Shown here: positions 53,125-61,948 of the stretch, in pieces | Position numbering within the stretch: the first letter of the stretch is position 1 | Layout: each line of letters opens with the position of its first letter | Assembly (NCBI RefSeq): GCF_037026685.1 | Contig: NZ_JBANET010000012.1 | Coordinates: 1 to 64,000 of the forward strand | Length of the DNA: 64,000 bases | Source: Orrella sp037026685 | Lineage (GTDB): Bacteria > Pseudomonadota > Gammaproteobacteria > Burkholderiales > Burkholderiaceae_B | Reading direction: 5' to 3' | The notes under the pieces: generated by a model | The model's database searches: none | The model's input: the letters and a program-made list of their open reading frames with translations, nothing else | What the model was told of the DNA's origin: nothing | Made by a program: the position numbers and the translations under genes

Positions 53125-53847
53125 ATGGGCGCCGGGGCCGCGCACGACCTGGACGCCCTGCGTCCGCGCGTGCTCATCGTCGAGGACGACGCCACCATCG
53201 CCAGCAACCTCTACAGCTACCTGGAGACGCGCGGGTTCGTGCCCGACGCGGCTTGCGACGGCCGTGCCGCCATCCAGATGCTGGAGGCGCAAAACTTCGA
53301 CGTCATGGTGCTGGACGTGGGCCTGCCCGGGCGCGACGGCCATGCCGTGCTGCAGGTGCTGCGCAACGAGCTGGGCAGCGCGCTGCCGGTGCTGGTGCTG
53401 ACTGCGCGCGACCAGCTGGAAGACAAGCTGGCCGGTTTCGCCCACGGGGCGGACGACTACCTGACCAAGCCCTTCGCCCTGGCCGAGGTCGAAGCCAGGC
53501 TGCGCGCGCTGGTGGCCCGGGCCCAGGGCACCGTGGTGGCCGCGGCGCGGCATTTCCACGGCCTGAGCTTCGACCCGCGCACGCGCGTGGTCACCGTGCA
53601 TGGCAAGCCGGTGCACCTGACGCGCCGCTCCATCCAGATCATCGACATGCTGACGCGCGATGCCGGCAGCGTGGTCGAACGGGCCGACCTCGAGTCGGCG
53701 CTGTGGGGGGCCGAGCCGCCTTCCTCCGACGCCTTGCGCAGCCAGCTGCACCTGCTGCGCCGCGCCCTGGCCGACGCCGGCTTCGATGGCATCGAGACCG
53801 TGCACGGCACCGGCTGGCGCCTGGTGCCGCCCGGAGGCGCAAGATGA
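53125..53847 (+). CDS. OmpR-family response regulator
   Basis: 240 residues. The receiver domain (about 14-128) has the acidic pair after VLIVEDD, phospho-acceptor D64 in MVLDVGLPGRDG, T in LVLTARD and K in YLTKPF. The C-terminal winged helix (about 145-235) has TRRSIQIIDMLTRDAGSVVERADLESALWG and YR-like GTGWRL. I prefer the ATG at 53125, seven bases after GAAGG; a GTG at 53065 that overlaps the preceding stop would add 20 Pro/Gly-rich residues. It overlaps the sensor kinase start by four bases. Confidence 0.92.
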   Translation: MGAGAAHDLDALRPRVLIVEDDATIASNLYSYLETRGFVPDAACDGRAAIQMLEAQNFDVMVLDVGLPGRDGHAVLQVLRNELGSALPVLVLTARDQLEDKLAGFAHGADDYLTKPFALAEVEARLRALVARAQGTVVAAARHFHGLSFDPRTRVVTVHGKPVHLTRRSIQIIDMLTRDAGSVVERADLESALWGAEPPSSDALRSQLHLLRRALADAGFDGIETVHGTGWRLVPPGGAR

Positions 53848-55187
53848 ACGCCCCCGTGCGGCCGGCGCGCGGGCGCTCGACCGCGCTGACCCAGCGCGTG
53901 GTGTGGGCGCTGACAGGCACCGTGGCCTTGTTCGTGGCCATGCTGGTGCTGCTGGCCTACCTGACCTTCGACCAGATGGAGGATTCGCTGGTCAACGACA
54001 TCCTGGCCACCGAAAGCGACAGGGTGGTGCAGCAGATCATCAAGGGCGACCTGGATTTCCAGGATGCCGGCCCGGTCGCGCTGGGCCAGACCATGAAGGT
54101 CTGGCGCGTGCGCGGCGAGGCCGACCGCCAGCAGCTGCCCGCCGTGCTGCGCGAACTCAAGCCCGGCATGCACCTGTACGAGGATGCCGGCATGGTCTGG
54201 CACGTGTCGGTGCGCCACGTGCCGGACGGGCTGGCGGTGATCTACTACGACGCCACCGAGAACGAGGCGCGCGTGGACGAGTTCGGGCTCATCGTCATGC
54301 TGCTGGGGCTGGCCTGCACGCTGGGCGCCTACCTGGTGGCGCGGCGGGTGGCGCGCCTGGCGGTCGGACCCATGCTGCGCCTGACCCACCAGCTGGCAAG
54401 CTGGGCGCCCGGCGCGCCGGACATGACGGTGGACCGCGACGACGAGGCCGGCCGGCTGGTCGAGGCCTTCAACCGGGTGCAGAACCGGCTCGAGCAGACG
54501 CTGGCGCGCGAGCGCGAATTCTCGGCCAATCTCAGCCACGAGATCCGCACGCCGCTGGCGGCCATGCGCTCGGACGTCGAGATCATGCTGCTCGATCCGC
54601 ACCTGCCCGGGCAGGACCGGATGCGGCTCGAACGCACCTTGCGCGGCATAGACAGCGTGGTGGTGGCCTTGCAGGCGGCGCAGGCGCTGGCCCGCGAGGA
54701 GGCGGGCGCGGCCGAACCCGTGGCGCTGGCCGACTGCCTGCACGATGCCTGGGGCGCGCAGGCCGCGGCGGCCGAGCGCGCGGGCCTGCGGCTGGTGGAC
54801 CGCGTGCCGCCGCACGTCGTGGTCGAACTGGACCGCTATGCCTTGCTGATGGTCCTGCGCAATCTCGTGCGCAACGCCATCGACCATGCCGCCCCGGCCA
54901 CGCTCACCGTCGAGGCGGTGGACGGCGGGCTGGACTTTCGCGACAACGGGCCCGGGATCGCGCCGGGCGACCTGCCTTTCGTTTTCGAGCGCTACTACAG
55001 CGCGGCCCGGCGCGACGTGGGCAGCCAGGCCGAGCCCGGCGCGCTGCGCCGCGGCCTGGGGCTGGCCATCGCCAAGCGCGTGTGCGACGCCCAGGGCTGG
55101 CGCCTGGACGTGCAGGCCAGCAACGACGGCCCCGACCGCGGCACGCGCTTTCGCCTGCGCTTTGACGTTTATTCCACGCAGCCCTAG
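53844..55187 (+). CDS. Sensor histidine kinase
   Basis: 447 residues. TM1 at about 21-41, a periplasmic sensor region of about 105 residues, TM2 at about 148-166, HAMP-like linker to 220, then dimerisation helix with phospho-acceptor H232 in ANLSHEIRTPLAAM. The ATPase part has NLVRNAIDHA (N box), DNGPGIAP (G1), FVFERYY (F box) and GLGLAIAKRVC (G2). The stimulus is unknown. GGAGGCGCAAG precedes the ATG. Partner of the response regulator upstream; the downstream LtaS-like gene is a likely target. Confidence 0.93.
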   Translation: MNAPVRPARGRSTALTQRVVWALTGTVALFVAMLVLLAYLTFDQMEDSLVNDILATESDRVVQQIIKGDLDFQDAGPVALGQTMKVWRVRGEADRQQLPAVLRELKPGMHLYEDAGMVWHVSVRHVPDGLAVIYYDATENEARVDEFGLIVMLLGLACTLGAYLVARRVARLAVGPMLRLTHQLASWAPGAPDMTVDRDDEAGRLVEAFNRVQNRLEQTLAREREFSANLSHEIRTPLAAMRSDVEIMLLDPHLPGQDRMRLERTLRGIDSVVVALQAAQALAREEAGAAEPVALADCLHDAWGAQAAAAERAGLRLVDRVPPHVVVELDRYALLMVLRNLVRNAIDHAAPATLTVEAVDGGLDFRDNGPGIAPGDLPFVFERYYSAARRDVGSQAEPGALRRGLGLAIAKRVCDAQGWRLDVQASNDGPDRGTRFRLRFDVYSTQP

Positions 55188-55239
55188 CTAACCTGCCTCC
55201 TTTCGTTCGCGGCCCGTGCGGTGCGGGCGTGTTTTTGAC

Positions 55240-55282
55240 AAGGAGCCGCTTCATGGCGGATGGGTTCGCATGCGCACGCTGA
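55240..55282 (+). promoter_or_regulatory. Nine-residue leader ORF with strong Shine-Dalgarno before the LtaS-like gene
   Basis: AAGGAG (55240-55245) lies seven bases before an ATG at 55253 that opens a nine-codon frame ending TGA at 55280-55282. This short frame overlaps the start of the LtaS-like gene (ATG at 55270) in another phase. The same Shine-Dalgarno is 24 bases from the 55270 start, too far for direct use, so translation of the large gene may depend on the leader. Confidence 0.5.
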
Positions 55283-57237
55283 CCTTGCGCTTTCTGGCCG
55301 CAGGCCTGCTGTTGCTGTGCGCCTCGCGCCTGGCGCTGGTGATCTGGCAGTGGCCGCGGGTGGAGGCGGTGCAAGGGCTGTGGCCGGTGATGCTCGGCGG
55401 GCTGCGCATCGACGTGACCATGCTGTGCATGATCGCGGTGCTGCCGGCCGTGCTGTCGCCCTGGCTGGGCCATCTGGCCCTGCCCACGCGCCTGGCCGCC
55501 TGGTGGTTCCGCCTGGGATGGATGCTGCTGGTGCTGCTGGAGGTATCCACGCCGCAGTTCATCGTCGAGTACGACACCCGGCCCAACCGCCTGTACATCG
55601 AATACCTGACCAGTCCGCGCGAGGTGTCCTCCATGCTGTGGGAGGGCTACAAGGGCGTGCTGCTGGCCGCGCTGCTGGCGCTGCTGGCCGCGGCCTGGCT
55701 GGCCGGCAGGCTGTTTCCCACGCAGGTCCGCCAGGCCCGCCTGCGCCTGGCGTGGCGGCCGCTGCTGTCGCTGGCGGTGCTGGCGGCAATGGTGCTGGGC
55801 ATACGCGGCACGCTGGCGCACCGGCCCATCAATCCCTCCACCGTGGCTTTCGGCAGCGACGCCATGGTCAATACCCTGGCGCTCAATTCGCTCTACGGGG
55901 TGTGCGATGCGCTCTATCGCCTGCAGGACGAGCGCGCCGCCCGCGTGAACTACGGCAAGCTGGCCCCCGGCGAGGCGCTGGCCGTGGTGCGCGAGGCGGC
56001 CGGGCTGCACGGCGCGCCGCTCGATCCGCAGATCCCGACGCTGCATGCGCAGCATGCCACCGTGCGGCGCGAACGGCCGTTGAACCTGGTCATCGTGCTG
56101 CAGGAGAGCCTGGGCGCGCAGTACGTGGGCAGCCTGGGCGGGGCGGGGCTCACGCCCGAGCTCGATGCGCTGAGCCGCCAGGGCTGGAGCTTCACGCGCG
56201 CCTACGCCACCGGCACGCGTTCGGTGCGCGGGCTGGAGGCCGTGACCACCGGCTTTCTGCCCACGCCGGCCGAGGCGGTGCTCAAGCTGCCGCGCGCGCA
56301 GGCCGGTTTTTTCACCCTGGCCGAGCTGCTGGGGCGGCAGGGCTACGTGTCGCGCTTCGTCTACGGCGGCGAAGCGCATTTCGACAATATGCGCGGCTTT
56401 TTCCTGGGCAACGGCTTTAACCAGGTCATCGACCGCAAGCGGTTCGGCAAGACCGTCTTCACGGGTTCCTGGGGCGCGTCGGACGAGGACATGTTCCGCG
56501 AGCTGGACGCGCTGCTGATGGCCGACCGCGATCCGCAGCAGGACAAGGGCTCGGGCGGGCGGCCCACCTTTACCCTGGCCTTCACCGTCAGCAACCATTC
56601 TCCCTACGAGTATCCGGCCGGGCGCATCGCCCCGCAGGGCGATCCGGCCACGGCGCACAACGCGGTGCGCTACGCCGATTGGGCCATGGGGCGCTTTTTT
56701 GCGCAGGCGCGCCAGCGGCCCTATTGGCAGGACACGCTGTTCCTGGTCGTGGCCGATCACGATTCGCGGGTGTTCGGCGCCAGCCTGGTGCCGGTGCGCC
56801 ACTTCCAGATCCCCGCGGTCATCCTGGGCGCGGACGTGGCGCCGCGCCGCGACGACCGGCTGATCAGCCAGATCGACCTGGCGCCCACGCTGCTGTCGCT
56901 GATGGGCGTGGACAGCGTGCATCCCATGCCGGGCCATGACTTGACGCGCCAGGCCGCCGGCCGGGCCATCATGCAGTACGGCAACAACTACGGCTACCTG
57001 ACCGAGTCGGGCCAGCTGGTGGTGCTGGAGCCGGACAAGCCGGCGCGCCAGTATCGCTACAGCGCGCCGCAGGACTACGTCGCGCAGCCGCCCGACCCGG
57101 CGCTGGTGCGCCAGGCGCTGGGGCATGCTCTGTGGCCGGTGCAGGCCTATCGCGAACAGCAGTACCGGCTGCCCGCCCTGGCCCCGGCCCGGCCCGCGGC
57201 CCTGGCCGGCGCCCCGGCGGCGGCGCCGCCGCGCTAG
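55270..57237 (+). CDS. Membrane phospho- or sulfotransferase of the LtaS/alkaline-phosphatase fold
   Basis: 655 residues: five membrane helices (to about 185), then a periplasmic sulfatase-type domain. LVIVLQESLGAQYVG holds the first metal acid. YATGTRSVRGLEAVTTG has the expected nucleophile T316. FVSNHSPYEYP-like text (FTVSNHSPYEYP) and VVADHDSRVFG complete the metal site. Relatives transfer phosphoglycerol or phosphoethanolamine from phospholipids to glycans or lipid A. I choose the ATG at 55270, where the first helix begins. It is 82 bp after the sensor kinase and probably under its control. Substrate not known. Confidence 0.86.
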   Translation: MRTLTLRFLAAGLLLLCASRLALVIWQWPRVEAVQGLWPVMLGGLRIDVTMLCMIAVLPAVLSPWLGHLALPTRLAAWWFRLGWMLLVLLEVSTPQFIVEYDTRPNRLYIEYLTSPREVSSMLWEGYKGVLLAALLALLAAAWLAGRLFPTQVRQARLRLAWRPLLSLAVLAAMVLGIRGTLAHRPINPSTVAFGSDAMVNTLALNSLYGVCDALYRLQDERAARVNYGKLAPGEALAVVREAAGLHGAPLDPQIPTLHAQHATVRRERPLNLVIVLQESLGAQYVGSLGGAGLTPELDALSRQGWSFTRAYATGTRSVRGLEAVTTGFLPTPAEAVLKLPRAQAGFFTLAELLGRQGYVSRFVYGGEAHFDNMRGFFLGNGFNQVIDRKRFGKTVFTGSWGASDEDMFRELDALLMADRDPQQDKGSGGRPTFTLAFTVSNHSPYEYPAGRIAPQGDPATAHNAVRYADWAMGRFFAQARQRPYWQDTLFLVVADHDSRVFGASLVPVRHFQIPAVILGADVAPRRDDRLISQIDLAPTLLSLMGVDSVHPMPGHDLTRQAAGRAIMQYGNNYGYLTESGQLVVLEPDKPARQYRYSAPQDYVAQPPDPALVRQALGHALWPVQAYREQQYRLPALAPARPAALAGAPAAAPPR

Positions 57238-57269
57238 CGGCCCGTCCCGCCAGCCGCTCGCGCCGCGCG

Positions 57270-57285
57270 CCCGGTCGGAGCCGGG
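57270..57285. terminator. Short GC hairpin between convergent genes
   Basis: CCCGG, six-base loop, CCGGG, nested inside a wider GTCCCG/CGGGAC pair (57244-57249 and 57282-57287), in the 64-bp gap between the LtaS-like gene and fahA. No T-run. A nearby tandem GGGCATCA duplication (57290-57305) reaches the fahA stop. Confidence 0.3.
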
Positions 57286-57301
57286 ACAGGGCATCAGGGC
57301 A

Positions 57302-58624
57302 TCAGGCCAGGGCGGGCAGCACCATGCCGGCGGCGCTGCCGAAGCCCAGCCGCCGGCGGCCCGGCGCCTCGCAATGCGCGGTCAGGATGACCTGGTCGCC
57401 GTCTTCCAGGAAGCTGCGGGTTTCGCCCCAGGGCAGCTGCACCGGCGTCTTGCCGCCCTGGCTCAGCTCCAGCAGCGAGCCGGCCTCGTGCGGCTCGGGC
57501 CCCGAGAGGGTGCCCGTGCCCAGCAGGTCGCCCGGCTGCAGGTTGCAGCCGTTGACGGTGTGGTGGGCGAGCAGCTGCGCCATGCTCCAGTAGGCATGGC
57601 GCAGGTTGCTGGCCGACAGTCGCGCCGGCACCAGACCGCGCTGGCGCGATTGCTCGGTCGAGAGCAGCACCTGCAGCCGCACGTCGTAGGCGCCCTGGCT
57701 GCGGTTGGCCGCGCTGTCCAGGTAGGGCAGGGGCTGCGGATCTTCGGCGGGCCGCTGCCATGCGGCGCGGAACGGTTCGAGCGCTTCGCGCGTGACGATC
57801 CACGGCGAGATGGTGCTGGCGAAGTTCTTGGCCAGGAACGGTCCGAGCGGCTGGTATTCCCAGGCCTGGATGTCGCGCGCCGACCAGTCGTTGAGCAGGC
57901 ACAGGCCGAACAGGTGGCGCTCGGCCCGGTCCAGCGCGATGGGCTCGCCCAGCGCATTGCCGGTGCCCACGAACACGCCCATTTCCAGCTCGTAGTCCAG
58001 GCGCCGGCAGGGGCCGAACTGCGGCGCCTGGCCTTCGGCCGGCGGCCGCATCTGGCCGCGCGGGCGCCGGAACGCCTGGCCCGAGACGCCGATGCTCGAG
58101 GCGCGCCCGTGGTAGCCGATGGGCACCCACTTGTAGTTGGGCAGCAGGGGATTGTCGGGGCGGAACTGCCGGCCCACCGCCGTGGCGTGATGCACCGAGA
58201 TATAGAAATCGGTGTAGTCGCCGATGCGCGCCGGCAGGCCCATCGCCGCCTGGGCCTGCGGATGCAGGCAGCGCGACACGGCCTGCTCCAGCACGCTGCC
58301 GCTGCGCACCGCGCGGGACAGGGCCAGCCGCAGCGCCGACCAGTGCTCGTCCTGCAGCGCCATCAGCGGATTGAGGGTGTCGCCGGTGCAGGCGGCCAGG
58401 GCCTGGGCCGCCAGGCCGTCGAAGGGTTCCAGGCTGGCCAGCCTGGCCAGGTCGATGATCTGGTCGCCCAGCGCCACGCCCACGCGCCAGGCTTGCGCCG
58501 GCTCGCTGGCCGGGCGGAACACGCCCAGCGGCAGGTTCTGCGGCGGGAAGTCGGTGGCCGGGTCGTTGGCGCTGGCCAGCCAGCTCCGGATGTCGGGATC
58601 GTGGGTTTCGTTCAGTTGCGGCAT
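57302..58624 (-). CDS. fahA: Fumarylacetoacetase
   Basis: 440 residues. Last step of tyrosine/homogentisate breakdown, splitting fumarylacetoacetate to fumarate and acetoacetate. Active-site parts seen: DYTDFYISVHHATAVG (metal Asp and general-base His), DYELEMGVFVG (two metal glutamates) and CLLNDWSARDIQAWEYQPLGPFLAKNF (metal Asp and Lys/Arg). GTLSGPEPHEAGSLLELSQGG is near the end. It follows hmgA by 49 bp on the minus strand. A maleylacetoacetate isomerase gene is not present next to it. Confidence 0.97.
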   Translation of the reverse strand: MPQLNETHDPDIRSWLASANDPATDFPPQNLPLGVFRPASEPAQAWRVGVALGDQIIDLARLASLEPFDGLAAQALAACTGDTLNPLMALQDEHWSALRLALSRAVRSGSVLEQAVSRCLHPQAQAAMGLPARIGDYTDFYISVHHATAVGRQFRPDNPLLPNYKWVPIGYHGRASSIGVSGQAFRRPRGQMRPPAEGQAPQFGPCRRLDYELEMGVFVGTGNALGEPIALDRAERHLFGLCLLNDWSARDIQAWEYQPLGPFLAKNFASTISPWIVTREALEPFRAAWQRPAEDPQPLPYLDSAANRSQGAYDVRLQVLLSTEQSRQRGLVPARLSASNLRHAYWSMAQLLAHHTVNGCNLQPGDLLGTGTLSGPEPHEAGSLLELSQGGKTPVQLPWGETRSFLEDGDQVILTAHCEAPGRRRLGFGSAAGMVLPALA

Positions 58625-58673
58625 GGGCTCGATGGGGCTGGAGTTGGCGCGGTAAGGGCTCGGGCGCGGACGC

Positions 58674-59966
58674 TCATTGCGGCTGGAAGTGCTTTTTCAG
58701 GCCTTGCCAGCACTGGTGGTAGTCGGCCTGGCGCTGCGGCGAGCGCAACGCCGCGGCGGTGGGCCGGATCACGCGCCGGGTCTCGAACATGAAGGCCATG
58801 GTATCGGCCAGCACGTGCGGCTGCGTGGTGTCGGCGCTGCTGGCCTTCTCGAAGGTTTCGGCATCCGGGCCGTGCCCGCTCATGCAATTGTGCAGGCTGG
58901 CGCCGCCGGGGGCAAAGCCCTCGGCCTTGGCATCGTAGACCCCGTGTATCAGGCCCATGAACTCGCTGGCCACGTTGCGGTGGAACCAGGGCGGGCGGAA
59001 GGTATCCTGCATCACCAGGATGCGCGGGGCGAACACGGCAAAGTCCATGTTGGCCGTGCCCGGGGTATCCGAGGGCGAGGTCAGCACGGTGAAGATCGAA
59101 GGATCGGGATGGTCGTAGGTGATCGAGCCCACGGCATTGAAGCGGCGCAGGTCGTACTTGTAGGGATAGTGCGTGCCGTGCCAGGCCACCACGTCCAGCG
59201 GCGAGTGGCCGATGCGCGCGCGCCAGAAGGCGCCGCCCAGCTTGGCGATCAGCTCGAAATCGCCTTCGGCGTCTTCGTAGGCGGCCACCGGGGCCAGGAA
59301 GTCGCGCGCATTGGCCAGGCCGTTCGAGCCGATCGGCCCGAGCTCCGGCAGGCACAGCGGCGCGCCGTAGTTCTCCAGCAGGTAGCCGCGCGCGCGCCCG
59401 TCGGGCAGTTCGACCCGAAAGCGCACGCCGCGCGGGATGACCGCGATCTCCTGCGGCTCGACCTCCAGCACGCCCAGTTCGGTGGCCAGGCGCAGCCGGC
59501 CTTCTTGCGGCACGATCAGCAGCTCGCCGTCGGCATCGTAGAAATAGCGCCCTTGCATGTCGCGCGTGGCCGTGTACAGGTTGATGCCGTTGCCGGCCTG
59601 CTCGTCGGGCGAGCCGTTGCCGGCCCGGGTGCGCACGCCTTCCAGGAAGTCCACCGGCGCCTCGGGCCAGGGCGGCGGGCTCCAGCGCAGCTGGTTGGGC
59701 GAGACCGGCAGGTCGTCGAAGCGGCTGATCCACGCCGCCTGGCCGGGCCAGGGTTCGAAGGGCTGGTGCACCGCCGCCGGCCGGATGCGGTATAGCCAGC
59801 TGCGCCGGTTCAGGTGGCGCGGCGCGGTGAAGGCCGTGCCGGACAGCTGCTCGGCGTAAAGGCCGTAGGCGCAGCGTTGCGGCGAGTTGCGGCCCTGGGG
59901 CAGGGCGCCGGGCAGGGCCTCGGTGGCATGGCTGTTGCCGAAGCCGCAGAGATAACGCAGTTCCAT
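58674..59966 (-). CDS. hmgA: Homogentisate 1,2-dioxygenase
   Basis: 430 residues, the normal length. A non-haem iron enzyme that cleaves the homogentisate ring to maleylacetoacetate. ELRYLCGFGNSHATEALPGALP begins the chain. The iron ligands lie in PPWFHRNVASEFMGLIHG (His and Glu) and SLHNCMSGHGPD (His). Upstream in the operon are a flavin hydroxylase and a small DUF2783 protein that could supply homogentisate; fahA follows. Confidence 0.97.
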   Translation of the reverse strand: MELRYLCGFGNSHATEALPGALPQGRNSPQRCAYGLYAEQLSGTAFTAPRHLNRRSWLYRIRPAAVHQPFEPWPGQAAWISRFDDLPVSPNQLRWSPPPWPEAPVDFLEGVRTRAGNGSPDEQAGNGINLYTATRDMQGRYFYDADGELLIVPQEGRLRLATELGVLEVEPQEIAVIPRGVRFRVELPDGRARGYLLENYGAPLCLPELGPIGSNGLANARDFLAPVAAYEDAEGDFELIAKLGGAFWRARIGHSPLDVVAWHGTHYPYKYDLRRFNAVGSITYDHPDPSIFTVLTSPSDTPGTANMDFAVFAPRILVMQDTFRPPWFHRNVASEFMGLIHGVYDAKAEGFAPGGASLHNCMSGHGPDAETFEKASSADTTQPHVLADTMAFMFETRRVIRPTAAALRSPQRQADYHQCWQGLKKHFQPQ

Positions 59967-60030
59967 GGACTAGGTCTCCGGGAAAGGCGCGGCCGGCGCG
60001 GGCGTGGCCCGTGCCGTGGCGCCAGGGGAA

Positions 60031-60231
60031 TCAGGATTGGGCCAGCGCGCGGGCATGCGCCAGCGCCTGGCGCAGCACCTGCGCATCGCCCACGTGATTG
60101 GCCAGCAGCAGCACCAGCGCGGCGTTCATGGCGTGGCTTTGCGCGGGGGCCAGCCCTTCGTGGGCGCGGATCAGGGTTTCGTAGAAGGCGTCGGGCGCAT
60201 CGATGTTCGGCGCCAGCTTCAGTGCGTCCAT
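60031..60231 (-). CDS. Small DUF2783 protein, possible coupling subunit of the hydroxylase
   Basis: 66 residues, helical, no cysteine, metal motif or signal. Starts MDALKLAPNIDAPDAFYETL, and its stretch HEGLAPAQSHAMNAALVLLLANHVGD is the family core. It overlaps the 3' end of the flavin hydroxylase gene by 13 bases. In Pseudomonas putida U a flavoprotein of about 62 kDa (MhaA) needs a protein of about 6-7 kDa (MhaB) to hydroxylate 3-hydroxyphenylacetate to homogentisate. The size and position here fit an MhaB-like role, an inference from size and context. Confidence 0.75.
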   Translation of the reverse strand: MDALKLAPNIDAPDAFYETLIRAHEGLAPAQSHAMNAALVLLLANHVGDAQVLRQALAHARALAQS

Positions 60232-61919
60232 GCGGGTTCCTCCGTGGCGCAGGCCGCCCGCGCCAGCGCGGCGGCCACCGCCCGGGCGTCCAGGGCGCGC
60301 CAGCGCGCGGCGACGTGCTGGTCCGGGCGGATCAGGTAGGCGCCGCCCTGCGCCATATCGTAGCGTTCGGCCAGCCGGCCCTCTATGTCCACGACCGTGG
60401 CCAGCGCGGTGTCGCACGGCGGCGCGCCGGCCGGGCGCACCAGCACCACGCGGGCGCCGCGGGGGTCGGCATCGAGCGCGCGCAGCCAGTCCCGCGTGTC
60501 CCCGGGCAAGGGCGCCTGGCCCATGCAGAACACCGCCAGCACGAAGCGTCCATCCAGCTGCTGCAGCCACCATCCGGGCTGGCCCCGGACCTGCACCGGC
60601 GCATCGGGCGCGCAGGCGCCCGGCTCGGCGCAGCCGGCATAGGCATGCTGGTCGGGCGTGTTCAGGGGCGAATCGCGGTAGACGGCCGGGGTGGACAGGC
60701 GCCCGCTGTTGACCAGGCTGCGCGCGAAGTCATGATGGCGCGCCAGCTTGAGCACGGTGTTGCGAAACAGCAGGCTGATTTCGCTTTTGGGCGAGATGAA
60801 GTCGGTGGCGCGCGAGGAGTGCAGGATGTTCTCGTCGGCGGCCGCCTCGCGCTCGTGCGCATAGCTGTCCAGCAGCGATTCGCCGGCCCAGCCTTGCAGC
60901 ACGCGCTGCAGCTTCCAGGCCAGGTTGTCGGCGTCCTGCACGCCGCTGTTGGCGCCGCGCGCGCCAAAGGGCGAAACCCGGTGCGCGGCGTCGCCGGCAA
61001 AGATCACGCGGCCATGCCGAAAGCGCGCCATGCGCTCGCAGGCGAAGGTGTAGACGCTGGTCCAGACCAGCTCGAAGCGGGCCGCATCGCCCAGCAGCGC
61101 ATGCAGCAGCGGCCGCACGTTCTCGGGCTTGACGGCTTCCTTGGGGTCGGCGTCCCAGCCCAGCTGGAAGTCCACCCGCCAGGTGTCGTCGGGCTGGCGG
61201 TGCAGCAGCACGGACTGGCCGGGATGAAAGGGCGGGTCGAACCAGAACCAGCGTTCGGGCGGGAAGGGCGCCTGCATGCGGATGTCGGCGATCAGGAAGC
61301 GGTCGCGGAAGATGCGCCCCTGCGGCTGCTGGCCCAGCATGGCGCGCAGCGGCGAGCGCGAGCCGTCGCAGGCCAGCACCCAGTCGGCATGCAGGTCATA
61401 TTCGCCTTCGGGCGTGGCCACGCGCAGGCGCGCGCCGTCGGCCTGGGGCGACAGGGCCGTTACCTTGCTCTGCCAGCGCAGGTCCAGCAAGGGCTCGCGC
61501 AGCGCCGCCTCGACCAGGAACTCCTCGGCGTGGTATTGCTGCAGGTTGATGAAGGCGGGCCGGCCGTGGCCGGGCTCGGGCAGCAGGTCGAAGCGCCAGA
61601 CCTCGTCGGCGCCCAGGAACACGCGGCCCACCTGCCAGGACACGCCTTTCTCGACCATGCGCCGGCCCACGCCCAGCCTGTCCCAGATCTCCAGCGTGCG
61701 CTTGGCAAAGCAGATGGCGCGCGAGCCCGCCGACAGCTTGTCGTCCTCGTCCAGCAGCACCACGGGCACGCCGCGCCGCGCCAGGTCCAGCGCGGCCGTC
61801 AGGCCGACCGGCCCGGCGCCGACCACCACCACGCGATGGCGCGCGGGCTCGTGCGCGCGCGCATCGGGATGCGGGCGGTAGGCGTAGCGCTTGTGCGCCT
61901 GTTTTCGTTCGTCTCCCAC
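60219..61919 (-). CDS. FAD-dependent aromatic hydroxylase, MhaA/MhpA-like
   Basis: 566 residues (about 62 kDa), class A flavin monooxygenase. VVVVGAGPVGLTAALDLARRG binds FAD, the DG-type motif is WVLACDGSRSPLR, and GDAAHRVSPFGARGANSGVQDADNLAWKL binds the flavin ribityl. The C-terminal thioredoxin-like tail is complete. The GTG at 61919 is five bases after GGAGG and is preferred over an ATG 51 bases upstream. Beside hmgA and fahA, the likely reaction is hydroxylation of 3-hydroxyphenylacetate to homogentisate; 3-(3-hydroxyphenyl)propionate hydroxylase (MhpA) is the main alternative. Confidence 0.82.
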   Translation of the reverse strand: MGDERKQAHKRYAYRPHPDARAHEPARHRVVVVGAGPVGLTAALDLARRGVPVVLLDEDDKLSAGSRAICFAKRTLEIWDRLGVGRRMVEKGVSWQVGRVFLGADEVWRFDLLPEPGHGRPAFINLQQYHAEEFLVEAALREPLLDLRWQSKVTALSPQADGARLRVATPEGEYDLHADWVLACDGSRSPLRAMLGQQPQGRIFRDRFLIADIRMQAPFPPERWFWFDPPFHPGQSVLLHRQPDDTWRVDFQLGWDADPKEAVKPENVRPLLHALLGDAARFELVWTSVYTFACERMARFRHGRVIFAGDAAHRVSPFGARGANSGVQDADNLAWKLQRVLQGWAGESLLDSYAHEREAAADENILHSSRATDFISPKSEISLLFRNTVLKLARHHDFARSLVNSGRLSTPAVYRDSPLNTPDQHAYAGCAEPGACAPDAPVQVRGQPGWWLQQLDGRFVLAVFCMGQAPLPGDTRDWLRALDADPRGARVVLVRPAGAPPCDTALATVVDIEGRLAERYDMAQGGAYLIRPDQHVAARWRALDARAVAAALARAACATEEPAWTH

Positions 61920-61948
61920 TTGGCCCTCCGGTGTCGTGCCGCTGGCGT

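Noticed and set aside
55216..55269. GTG at 55216 as start of the LtaS-like protein
   Set aside because: No Shine-Dalgarno precedes it, and the added residues are not hydrophobic and do not fit the first membrane helix.
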